Source: Chloroflexota bacterium (lineage in GTDB: Bacteria; Chloroflexota; Dormibacteria; Dormibacterales; Dormibacteraceae). From it: DNA of 21,630 nt. This document shows positions 1 through 5,990 of this stretch, piece by piece (within the stretch, counting starts at the first letter, position 1; each line of letters starts with the position of its first letter). Under the pieces are notes generated by a model. It saw only the letters and a program-made list of their open reading frames with translations, searched no databases and was not told the DNA's origin. The stretch spans positions 1 through 21,630 of the forward strand of contig VBJR01000024.1 of NCBI GenBank assembly GCA_005880175.1, read 5' to 3'. The translations under genes were made by a program, and so were the position numbers.

Positions 1-204
1 GCGGAAGCCGGGGCGGAGTCGGTAGCCGCCGTGGCGGCCGCGCTCGCTGGTGATGGGGATGCCGATGTCCTGGAGCATCGCCACGTAGCGGCGCACCGAG
101 CGCTCGTCCACCTCCAGCCGCTGCGCCAGCTCGCCGCCGCCGATGCGGCCGCGCGCCTGGAGGAGCTCGAGCACGGTCAGCAGCCGCGTGGTCGGGCGGT
201 ACAT
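1..204 (-). CDS. HTH/WYL-type transcriptional regulator (YafY family), N-terminal part, cut by window edge
   Basis: The minus strand from an ATG at 204 reads 68 codons to the window edge. The peptide begins MYRPTTRLLTVLELLQARG and continues with GGGELAQRLEVDERSVRRYV and a GRHGGYRLRPG segment. This is the classic winged-helix start of YafY-like regulators: an HTH of about residues 7-47, followed by the basic wing GGYRL, usually leading into a WYL ligand-sensing domain that lies outside this window. Such proteins bind DNA and respond to small ligands or nucleic acids; the target here is unknown. A TAAGAT -10 box on the minus strand (223-218) lies 13 nt before the start, and a small ORF starts divergently 45 nt away. 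The family call is firm; the C-terminal domain is inferred. Confidence 0.85.
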   Translation of the reverse strand, partial: MYRPTTRLLTVLELLQARGRIGGGELAQRLEVDERSVRRYVAMLQDIGIPITSERGRHGGYRLRPGFR

Positions 205-217
205 GAAATCCGGACCG

Positions 218-223
218 ATCTTA
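218..223 (-). promoter_or_regulatory. -10 box TAAGAT for the WYL-type regulator
   Basis: TAAGAT fits TANNNT and lies 13 nt before the minus-strand ATG at 204, giving a leader of only a few nucleotides. No convincing -35 is visible. Confidence 0.4.
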
Positions 224-237
224 TCCGCAATCGCTGC

Positions 238-243
238 TACGGT
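238..243 (+). promoter_or_regulatory. -10 box TACGGT, leaderless start of the 62-aa ORF
   Basis: TACGGT fits TANNNT and lies exactly 6 nt before the ATG at 250, so transcription would begin at or next to the start codon. The same arrangement recurs at other genes in this window, which gives some support to the small ORF. Confidence 0.4.
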
Positions 244-249
244 GGCGCC

Positions 250-438
250 ATGCTGCCGTACAGCGACCCCGAGACGCTCAGGCTGCTCGTCGCGCAGCGC
301 CAGGCGGACGTGCGCCGCACGGCCGGGGAGAGCCGCTCCCTCGCAGCCGTGCTGGGCGGCGCCGCGAGGCGCTGGGCCCTGGCCATCAGCGGGTCCCGGC
401 GCGCCCTGCGGATGCGCGCGTCGCGGCGCCCGGCGTAG
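250..438 (+). CDS. Small hypothetical protein (62 aa), divergent from the regulator
   Basis: An ATG at 250 opens 62 codons ending at 438. The product starts MLPYSDPETLRLLVAQRQAD and ends in an Arg/Ala-rich basic tail. There is no signal peptide, membrane segment or recognised domain. The start looks soluble and acidic/helical (SDPETLRLLVAQRQADV), in the style of short actinobacterial and chloroflexal proteins, but I cannot name a family. There is no Shine-Dalgarno sequence; a TACGGT -10 box 6 nt upstream would give a leaderless transcript. The position, divergent from a WYL/YafY-type regulator, is consistent with a regulated small protein. The basic tail after about residue 38 may be simply the by-product of GC-rich sequence, so coding status is moderate. 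Confidence 0.45.
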   Translation: MLPYSDPETLRLLVAQRQADVRRTAGESRSLAAVLGGAARRWALAISGSRRALRMRASRRPA

Positions 439-604
439 CCGGGATCCGCCGCGCGAGCGACCGTGGTCGACCTGACCGCGAGCGATTCGGCGGATCCGGC
501 TTAACCTTCCCTTCCCCAAACCGTCGCCCGTTCTTCCATCGCCGCCGCATAGCGTGACCTCAGCCGCGCCCTTCTCCAGCGCGGTGTACAGGAGGAGGGA
601 GCAT
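439..604 (+). other. Intergenic region upstream of the phosphoesterase
   Basis: 166 nt without a convincing gene. It holds a less GC-rich pyrimidine run (about 500-540) and a possible -10 box TAGCGT at 550-555 that would give a leader of about 40 nt. An unusually strong Shine-Dalgarno sequence, aggaggaggga, lies at 590-600, 4 nt before the ATG at 605. The SD is what fixes that start over upstream in-frame GTG codons. Confidence 0.5.
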
Positions 605-2129
605 ATGCTCTGGAAACGCTTGCTGCTGGCGATGGGAGCTGGGGCGCTCGGCCTCGTGCCGGTGATCTCGGCGTCCGGCCAGGTCCAGGATCCGGCCGCG
701 TTCTCGCGGACGGCGACGCCGATCAAGCACCTGGTGGTGATCTTCCAGGAGAACGTCTCCTTCGACCACTACTTCGCCACGTACCCGTTCGCGGCCAACG
801 GCACGAAGGGCGAGCCGGCCTTCCGGGCCGCGGACGGCACGCCGAACGTCAACGGCCTGAACGGCCCGCTGCTCACCAACAACCCCAACCTGGCGAATCC
901 GCAGCGGCTGAGCCGTGACCAGGCACTGACCTGCGACCAGGACCACGGTTACACGGACGAGCAGCTGGCGATGGACCACGGCGGCATGGACATGTTCGTC
1001 CAGAAGACGGGCGCCGGCCTGACGCTGGCGCAGTGCCTGGCGGCGGTCGGCAACAAGGCGCCGGCCGGCGGCGTCTCGCCCAACAACGCGGTCATGGACT
1101 ACTACGACGGCAATCATCAGCGGCGACACGTTCGGCGCCATCTGCGGGGGCAGCGGGACGATCAATGCCCCCGCGTGCCAGACCGGGTTCTCCACGGCCA
1201 ACTCTCCGGGCGTGGCGGCGCCGCAGGGGCCCGGGACCATCTTCAGCGATGACCGTCCGCTCTTCGAGAACTGCAACGCGGCCACGCAGCGCCCTGCCGA
1301 GATGGGCGGTCGCAACGTCGGCGATCTGCTGAACGCGCAGGGCCTGACGTGGGGCTGGTTCCAGGGCGGCTTCGCCAACTGCAAGACGTCCACCCACACC
1401 AACATCGGCGGCGCGACGGTGAACGACTACATCATGCACCACGAGCCGTTCCAGTACTACCCGCAGACGTCCAACCCGACGCACCTGCCGCCGTCGTCCG
1501 ACGCGATGATCGGCAAGCAGGACCAGGCCAACCACCAGTACGACATCAGCAAGTTCTTCACCGCCGCCGACGCGGGCCGGCTGCCGGCCGTCTCGTTCCT
1601 GAAGGCGCCGGCGTTCCAGGACGGCCACGCCGCCTACTCCGACCCGCTCGATGAGCAGACGTTCCTGGTCCAGACGATCAACCACCTGCAGCGCCTGGAC
1701 AGCTGGCGGAGCACCGCGGTGGTGGTCCTCTACGACGACTCCGACGGCTGGTACGACCACGTCGAGGGGCCGCTCGTGACCCAGTCGCAGACCGCGGTCG
1801 ACGCGCTGACCGGGACCGGCCAGTGCGGCGCCAGCGCGGCGAAGGTGCCGTCCGGCCAGCAGGGCCGCTGCGGCTACGGCATGCGCCAGCCGCTGCTGGT
1901 CGTCTCGCCGTTCGCCAGGACCAACTTCGTGGACCACACTCTGACCGACCAGAGCTCGGTCACCCGCTTCATCGAGGACAACTGGCGGCTGGGCCGCATC
2001 GGCGCGGGCTCCGCGGACGCGTTCGCCGGCACGCTGGACAACATGTTCGACTTCGGCCGGCCGCACGCTTCCCGGTTGACCCTCGACCCCTCGACCGGCC
2101 AGCCCGTGCGCGGCCACGACGAGGACTGA
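605..2129 (+). pseudogene. Secreted phosphoesterase (acid phosphatase AcpA / phospholipase C family), broken by internal deletion and frame change
   Basis: Reading starts at ATG 605 behind a strong SD. Residues 1-25 form a signal peptide (MLWKRLLLAMGAGALGLVP...ASG). The family's N-terminal metal/catalytic motif follows, HLVVIFQENVSFDHYFATYP (about 42-61), and the frame runs intact to MDYYDGN, about residue 170 (nt 1114). From there the same protein continues in the next frame (from about 1113) with ISGDTFGAICGG, then YDDSDGWYDH (1731-1760) and GYGMRQPLLVVSPFARTNF, to the stop at 2129. In relatives, about 33 residues separate DYYDGN from the (N)LISG segment, including the TFGPST-type stretch. 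So about 100 nt (length 2 mod 3) are missing rather than a single base. Such enzymes hydrolyse phosphomonoesters or phospholipids outside the cell. As written, the gene cannot make an active enzyme; it is either a true pseudogene or an assembly deletion. Confidence 0.88.
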
Positions 2130-2155
2130 GTCGGAACACGATCTCCTCTTGTCGG

Positions 2156-2186
2156 ACGGGCGCCGGCCGTGACGGCCGGCGCCCGT
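2156..2186 (+). terminator. Strong hairpin terminator after the phosphoesterase
   Basis: A perfect 14-bp stem, acgggcgccggccg at 2156-2169 and its complement at 2173-2186, closes over the 3-nt loop TGA. It lies 26 nt after the phosphoesterase stop. There is no immediate T tract; the only T-rich run (gatttt) is about 15 nt further on and belongs to the next promoter. The symmetry would let it act in both directions. Confidence 0.7.
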
Positions 2187-2197
2187 TCAGCTCCTGT

Positions 2198-2206
2198 TGC
2201 TAGATT
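2198..2206 (+). promoter_or_regulatory. Extended -10 promoter TGcTAGATT for L25
   Basis: TG-C-TAGATT is an extended -10 element 11 nt before the L25 ATG at 2218, placing transcription start a few bases before the gene. The upstream terminator hairpin occupies the -35 area, so recognition would rest on the extended -10. Confidence 0.45.
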
Positions 2207-2217
2207 TTGGGGCGCCT

Positions 2218-2841
2218 ATGGAACTGAAAGCCGACAAGCGAGAGACGACGGGCAAGGCGACGCGCCGGCTCCGTCGTGAGGGCAAGCTGCCCGCCGTGGT
2301 CTACGGCCAGCGCGCCGCCGCCAGCATCGAGGTGGACACGCACGACTTCGAGCGCGTCTACGCCCGCTCGGGCAGGACCCAGCTGATCGACCTGGTGGTG
2401 GGCTCGGGCCGGCCGAACAAGGTGCTGGTCAAGGAAGTGCAGATCTCGCCCCGCTACAACACCCTGCTCCACGTGGACTTCCACCAGGTCAGCCTGCGTG
2501 AGCGCCTCCAGGTGGACGTGCCCGTGTCCGTCGTGGGCGAGGCCGAGCCCGTCAAGGTGGGCGAGGCGGACGTGCTCCAGGTGCTCCACAGCGTCAAGGT
2601 CGAGTGCGTGCCGACCCTGATCCCCGAGGTCATCGAGATCGACATCTCGGGCCTGGACCACGTGGACGCCGCGGTCCGGCTGGCGGACGTGCACCTGCCC
2701 GATGGTGTGACCATCGTGGGGGACGCCGAGGACGTGGTCGTCAAGCTCGCCGCGCGCCGCGTCGCCGCCGAGGAGGAGGAGGCTCCCGCCGCCGAGGAGG
2801 GCGAGGCCGAGACCGGCGAGGAAGCGGCAGAAGAGAGCTGA
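2218..2841 (+). CDS. rplY: 50S ribosomal protein L25, CTC/TL5 form
   Basis: A 207-residue protein binding 5S rRNA in the large ribosomal subunit. Residues 1-90 are the L25 domain: MELKADKRETTGKATRRLR, then EGKLPAVVYG (the conserved P-A-x-x-Y-G), and VLVKEVQISP...HVDFHQV. Residues 95-185 are the TL5/CTC beta domain (VPVSVVGEAEPVK...EIDISGLDHVD). A Glu/Ala-rich acidic tail ends the protein, as in many long L25/CTC proteins. ATG 2218 is chosen because homologues begin M-x-L-x-A-x-x-R; an in-frame TTG at 2197 overlaps the -10 box and is unlikely. The usual partner pth (peptidyl-tRNA hydrolase) is not next to it; an MscS gene follows after 14 nt. Confidence 0.95.
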   Translation: MELKADKRETTGKATRRLRREGKLPAVVYGQRAAASIEVDTHDFERVYARSGRTQLIDLVVGSGRPNKVLVKEVQISPRYNTLLHVDFHQVSLRERLQVDVPVSVVGEAEPVKVGEADVLQVLHSVKVECVPTLIPEVIEIDISGLDHVDAAVRLADVHLPDGVTIVGDAEDVVVKLAARRVAAEEEEAPAAEEGEAETGEEAAEES

Positions 2842-2855
2842 ACGACCTGCCCGCG

Positions 2856-3467
2856 ATGATGCAGGCCGCCCTGCAGTGGCCGCAGTGGCTGCAGACGACG
2901 GTCACGCCCGCCTGGAACCAGACCCGCCAGGCCATCGGCGGCATCGTCGCGGGGGTGATCGTCCTTCTCGTGTTCTGGCTGCTGGCCAGGTTCATCCGCA
3001 ACCTGGTCAGCCGCACCCTGGCACGGCGGAGCATGCACGGCGAGGCGGCGCTGCTGGCCAGCCGGGCGGTCTACGTCGGCGTCATCGCCATGGGCGCCTT
3101 CATGTTCGTCACGATCGCCCTGGGCAGCGCGCTCGTCGGCGTCACCGGCGTGCTGCTCGCCGCCGTCGTGACCAGCCTCGGCCTCCAGGACCTGGTCAGG
3201 AATTACATCTCCGGCTTCTACGTGCTGATGGAGAAGAACGTCCGGGTCGGCGACCTCGTGGAGAGCGGGGGCTACCGCGGGGTGGTGACCGAGATCCGCA
3301 TGCGCGTCACGTACCTGCGGGGCGCCCACGGCGACATGATCGTCGTGCCCAACGGCGAGCTGTTCAACAAGACGCTGGTCGTCTCCGAGGCGCCCCCCGG
3401 CTGGGGCTCAGGGCTGGAAGGCGCCCAGCACGACCCTGACCAGAGCGTCGAAGTCGTCGCCCACTAG
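2856..3467 (+). CDS. Minimal MscS-family mechanosensitive channel
   Basis: A 203-residue protein with three predicted membrane helices: about 26-47 (IGGIVAGVIVLLVFWLLARF), 65-87 (ASRAVYVGVIAMGAFMFV) and 91-112 (the pore-lining GVTGVLLAAVVTSLGLQDLVRN). The MscS beta domain follows, RVGDLVESGGYRGVVTEIRMRVTYLR, then IVVPNGELFNKTLVV. These are hallmarks of the channel core that opens on membrane tension and releases solutes at hypo-osmotic shock. The C-terminal alpha/beta cage of E. coli MscS (286 aa) is absent; about 27 non-conserved residues follow NKTLVV. The last 60 nt overlap the 3' end of the convergent ndk-like gene, so the true family-conserved protein ends before the overlap. It lies 14 nt after rplY and is probably co-transcribed. 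ATG 2856 and ATG 2859 are equivalent candidates. Confidence 0.85.
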   Translation: MMQAALQWPQWLQTTVTPAWNQTRQAIGGIVAGVIVLLVFWLLARFIRNLVSRTLARRSMHGEAALLASRAVYVGVIAMGAFMFVTIALGSALVGVTGVLLAAVVTSLGLQDLVRNYISGFYVLMEKNVRVGDLVESGGYRGVVTEIRMRVTYLRGAHGDMIVVPNGELFNKTLVVSEAPPGWGSGLEGAQHDPDQSVEVVAH

Positions 3468-4031
3468 CTCGCTCTCCTCCCGCAGCAGCCGCCGGATCGC
3501 CTGGCCCGCCAGCTCGGTGTGCGTGCCCGCCGCGTACTGCGCGGCCAGCGAGCGCAGGTGGAACGTGTGGTCGGGCCGGTCGCCCGCCCCGTCCACGCCG
3601 TCGGCCACGGCGTCGAGGGCCACGTGCCGGTTCCAGAGCTCGATCTCCTTGGCGGCGGACTCGGGGGAGTCCGACAGGTGGAGCACGTTCACGCCGCCGC
3701 CGATCCCGAAGCGCTCCCGGAGAGAGCCCGGCCGGGACTCGTGGATGCGCGTCTCGCCCAGCTCGTAGCGCATCCGCTCCAGGCCCTCGGGCTCGGCCGA
3801 CACGCGGCCCACCAGCACCGGGAGCGCGCTCATGAAGTCCACCAGCCAGGGGAAGAACGGCCGGCCGCGCAGGAAGTCGTAGTGCTCCTCGATGAGCTCG
3901 GTCGTGGGCTGGAACCAGGTCAGGCCCCGCACCTTCCAGTCGCGCTCCGCGCGGAGCCAGCCGTACAGGGCGGAGCGGACGGCGGGCCGGTGGGCCGCGT
4001 CGGGTTTGAAGATCACGAGTGCATCGGTCAC
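3408..4031 (-). CDS. ndk: Nucleoside diphosphate kinase-like protein with C-terminal extension
   Basis: A 207-residue protein from GTG 4031. Residues 4-135 follow the NDK fold: ALVIFKPDAAHR (Lys9-Pro-Asp), HYDFLRGRPFFPWLVDFM (50-67, matching the usual HY...PF...L..FM), PGSLRERF (101-108) and VNVLHLSDSPESAAKEIELW (114-133). His118 is in the position of the phosphohistidine of N-x-x-H-G-S-D-S, with Asn115 before it. NDKs transfer gamma phosphate between nucleoside triphosphates and diphosphates. Differences from classical 140-150-aa NDKs are Leu in place of Gly after the catalytic His, a non-canonical GETRIHESRPGSLR loop and about 70 extra C-terminal residues with an acidic helical end (LLREESELVGDDFDALVRVV). 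It may be a divergent subfamily with other specificity. A TAGGAT -10 box lies 8 nt before the GTG, suggesting a nearly leaderless mRNA. It sits downstream of rarA on the same strand. Confidence 0.8.
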   Translation of the reverse strand: MTDALVIFKPDAAHRPAVRSALYGWLRAERDWKVRGLTWFQPTTELIEEHYDFLRGRPFFPWLVDFMSALPVLVGRVSAEPEGLERMRYELGETRIHESRPGSLRERFGIGGGVNVLHLSDSPESAAKEIELWNRHVALDAVADGVDGAGDRPDHTFHLRSLAAQYAAGTHTELAGQAIRRLLREESELVGDDFDALVRVVLGAFQP

Positions 4032-4039
4032 GGCCGACA

Positions 4040-4045
4040 ATCCTA
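4040..4045 (-). promoter_or_regulatory. -10 box TAGGAT for the ndk-like gene
   Basis: On the minus strand TAGGAT (4045-4040) is followed by 8 nt and the GTG at 4031, so the message would be leaderless or nearly so. AGGA within it could alternatively act as a weak SD (9 nt spacing) on a transcript read through from rarA. Confidence 0.45.
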
Positions 4046-5275
4046 ATGAGCGGGCACGCCCGGCTCCCTCAGCGGTCGCGCGGCCCGGGATCGAAGAACG
4101 TCCGGCCCTCCAGCCCGTCGGGCAGGTGCTAGGTGCAGGGGGACGGGGAGGTTGCCGGTCTCCTTGATCGCCTCGCGCGCGGCGCCGTACGCGCGGCCGG
4201 CGGAGTTGGACTTGGGCGCCCTGGCCAGGTAGAGCGCGGCCTCGGTCAGCGGGAACATCGCCTCGGGCATCCCGATGAAGTGGGCGGCCTGCTGCGCGGC
4301 CACGGCGACGGGCAGGGCCATCGGGTCGGCCAGGCCGACGTCCTCGGAGGCGAGGATCACCAGGCGGCGGGCGACGAAGTTGGGGTCCTCGCCGGCCTCC
4401 AGCATGCGCGCCAGCCAGTACACGGCGGCGTCGGGGTCGCTGCCGCGCACGCTCTTGATGAGCGCCGACACGATGTCGTAGTGCATGTCGCCGGCGCGGT
4501 CGTACAGGAGATGCCGGTCCTGCATGGCGCGCCGGACGGCCTCGGCCCCGACCGCGCCGTCCGAGAGGGCGGCGGCCGCCTCCAGCGCGTTGAGCGCGAC
4601 CCGGGCGTCGCCGCGGGCGCCCTCCAGCAGCGCCGCCAGCCCGTCGTCCTCGATCTCGATGCCCAGCTCGGCCAGGCCCCGCCGCACGACCTGCTCCAGG
4701 TCCTCGGGCTCGAGCGCCTCCAGCCGGAACACGCGGCTGCGCGAGAGCAGCGGCGCGATCACCTCGAACGACGGGTTCTCCGTGGTGGCGCCGATCAGCG
4801 TGACCGTGCCGTCCTCGACGTGGGGCAGGATCGCGTCCTGCTGCGCCTTGTTGAAGCGGTGGAGCTCGTCCACGAACAGGATCGTCCGGCGGCCGGCCCG
4901 GCGCCGCTCCCGGGCCTCGGCCACCACCCGGCGGAGGTCGGCGACGCCGGCGGTCACCGCGCTCAGCGCGACGAAGCGCGAGCCGGTCGCCTCGGCCAGG
5001 ATCCCCGCCAGCGTGGTCTTGCCCGATCCCGGCGGCCCCCACAGGACCAGGCTGGGCAGGTGGCCCGACTCGGCCAGGCTGCGCAGCGTGTCCACGACCT
5101 GCGACTGGCCGACCAGGTCGTCGAACCGGAGCGGCCGCACGCGGCTGGCCAGCGGCGCGTCGGGCCGGCGGCCGGCCTCCGGCTCGGGGTGGACGCCCGG
5201 ATCGGAGCGCGACGGCCGCCGGCGTCCGGCCGCCGGCGCGGCGTCGTCGCCGAACAGGTCGAACTGGTCGCCCAT
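4043..5275 (-). CDS. rarA: Replication-associated recombination ATPase RarA (MgsA), C-terminus frameshifted
   Basis: AAA+ ATPase of the clamp-loader clade that acts at stalled replication forks. From ATG 5275: a QFDLF peptide at residues 4-8; VRPLRFDDLVGQ (47-57); Walker A GPPGSGKT (80-87); Walker B ILFVDELHRF (132-141); sensor 1 IGATTENPSF (161-170); then LLSRSRVFRL, the GDARVALNALE sensor 2 region and the RarA-specific tetramerisation part (DPDAAVYWLARMLEAGEDP, EAIKETGNLPVPLHL). After LHL (about residue 382, nt 4130) the frame runs into a non-homologous basic tail ending at 4043. In another frame the family's true end, HLPDGLEGRTFFDPGPRDR, reads to a stop at 4069. About 30 residues that normally link LHLR-D/N-A...GYRY-PH to HLPD are absent. 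The junction sits in a repeated AGGTGC (4124-4129, 4131-4136). A leaderless-type promoter precedes the gene. Identity is certain; whether the lesion is real is not. Confidence 0.93.
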   Translation of the reverse strand: MGDQFDLFGDDAAPAAGRRRPSRSDPGVHPEPEAGRRPDAPLASRVRPLRFDDLVGQSQVVDTLRSLAESGHLPSLVLWGPPGSGKTTLAGILAEATGSRFVALSAVTAGVADLRRVVAEARERRRAGRRTILFVDELHRFNKAQQDAILPHVEDGTVTLIGATTENPSFEVIAPLLSRSRVFRLEALEPEDLEQVVRRGLAELGIEIEDDGLAALLEGARGDARVALNALEAAAALSDGAVGAEAVRRAMQDRHLLYDRAGDMHYDIVSALIKSVRGSDPDAAVYWLARMLEAGEDPNFVARRLVILASEDVGLADPMALPVAVAAQQAAHFIGMPEAMFPLTEAALYLARAPKSNSAGRAYGAAREAIKETGNLPVPLHLAPARRAGGPDVLRSRAARPLREPGVPAH

Positions 5276-5282
5276 GTCGTGA

Positions 5283-5288
5283 ACGATA
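5283..5288 (-). promoter_or_regulatory. -10 box TATCGT, leaderless promoter of rarA
   Basis: On the minus strand TATCGT (5288-5283) lies 7 nt before the ATG at 5275. This supports ATG 5275 over the in-frame GTG at 5305, which is upstream of the -10 box. Confidence 0.5.
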
Positions 5289-5307
5289 GCCGTGTGTCCG
5301 GACACGG

Positions 5308-5313
5308 TAGGCT
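5308..5313 (+). promoter_or_regulatory. -10 box TAGGCT and SD for the histidine phosphatase gene
   Basis: TAGGCT (TANNNT) at 5308-5313 is followed by a GGAGG Shine-Dalgarno at 5315-5319, 6 nt before ATG 5326. If this -10 is used, transcription would start inside or just after the SD, so the SD may serve a longer transcript. The 50-nt gap to rarA carries divergent promoters. Confidence 0.4.
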
Positions 5314-5325
5314 TGGAGGTCGCGT

Positions 5326-5985
5326 ATGAGCCGCGTTTACCTGGTCCGTCACGCGGACGTCGAGAACCCGCGCCGCGTGCTGTACGGTCACCTCCCCGGC
5401 TTCCCGCTCAGCGAGCGCGGTCGCGCGCAGGCGGTCGAGGTCGGCAAGCGCCTCGGCGATCGGGGCATCGGCCGGATCCTCCACAGCCCCCTGGAGCGGG
5501 CGGTCGAGACCGCCGGCCTGATCGCCGAGCAGCTGCCCGAGCCGGTCCCGCTGGTCCCCGAGCCGGGCCTCCTGGAGGCGGAGTTCGGCCGCTACCTGCA
5601 GGGCGTGCCCTACTGGCAGATCCCGGTCCGCCGGCCCCTCTGGCTGGTCCACAAGGCCCGCCGCGGCCTCCTGCCCGGCGACGAGGCGATCGACCAGCTG
5701 GGCGGCCGCGTGGTCGACGTGGTGCGGCGGGCGGCCGAGGAGCACCCCGACAGCCCGAGCCTGCTGGTCAGCCACGCGGACCCGCTCCAGGCGGCGTGGC
5801 TCCTCATGGACGGGCGACCGCTGACCGAGCGGGAGCTCTACCGCAAGCCCGTGGACCGGGCCGGCGTGCTGGAGGTGGACATCGAGGGCGGCAAGGTCCT
5901 CGCGGTCAACTACGTGCCGCCGCCGGCCTCGGCGGCGACGCCCGACGGCCGGCAGCCGGTCGCGCCTCCCTCCGGCACCGCCTGA
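5326..5985 (+). CDS. Histidine phosphatase superfamily (phosphoglycerate mutase-like) protein
   Basis: A 219-residue protein. The N-terminal catalytic motif is YLVRHADVENP (residues 5-15; RHA rather than the commoner RHG), with His8 as the expected phospho-acceptor. SPLERAVETAGLIAEQL (50-66) is the conserved second arginine helix; LLEAEFGRY carries the acid/base Glu region; LLVSHADP (about 144-151) supplies the second catalytic His. The fold is shared by cofactor-dependent phosphoglycerate mutases, broad phosphatases and alpha-ribazole/mannosyl-3-phosphoglycerate phosphatases. Substrate cannot be told from the sequence. The C-terminal 25 residues are a Pro/Ala-rich tail. Good SD and short divergent spacing to rarA; a glycosidase starts 5 nt after its stop, suggesting co-transcription. 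Confidence 0.88.
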   Translation: MSRVYLVRHADVENPRRVLYGHLPGFPLSERGRAQAVEVGKRLGDRGIGRILHSPLERAVETAGLIAEQLPEPVPLVPEPGLLEAEFGRYLQGVPYWQIPVRRPLWLVHKARRGLLPGDEAIDQLGGRVVDVVRRAAEEHPDSPSLLVSHADPLQAAWLLMDGRPLTERELYRKPVDRAGVLEVDIEGGKVLAVNYVPPPASAATPDGRQPVAPPSGTA

Positions 5986-5990
5986 CCTCC

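Noticed and set aside
1105..1125. Programmed frameshift or translational bypass in the phosphoesterase
   Set aside because: The problem is missing coding sequence, not extra sequence to be skipped; no slippery heptamer or pseudoknot arrangement is visible, and frameshifting would not restore the lost 33 residues.
2156..2186. Inverted repeat as an IS terminal repeat or attachment site
   Set aside because: It is a single compact 14-bp hairpin with a 3-nt loop right after a stop codon, without transposase or a second copy; a terminator explains it.
2741..3034. Minus-strand frames over rplY and mscS
   Set aside because: No family resemblance and they lie fully opposite well-conserved genes.
5276..5305. 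GTG 5305 as start of RarA
   Set aside because: It lies upstream of a well-placed -10 box and adds ten residues without family support; ATG 5275 has a leaderless promoter at proper distance.
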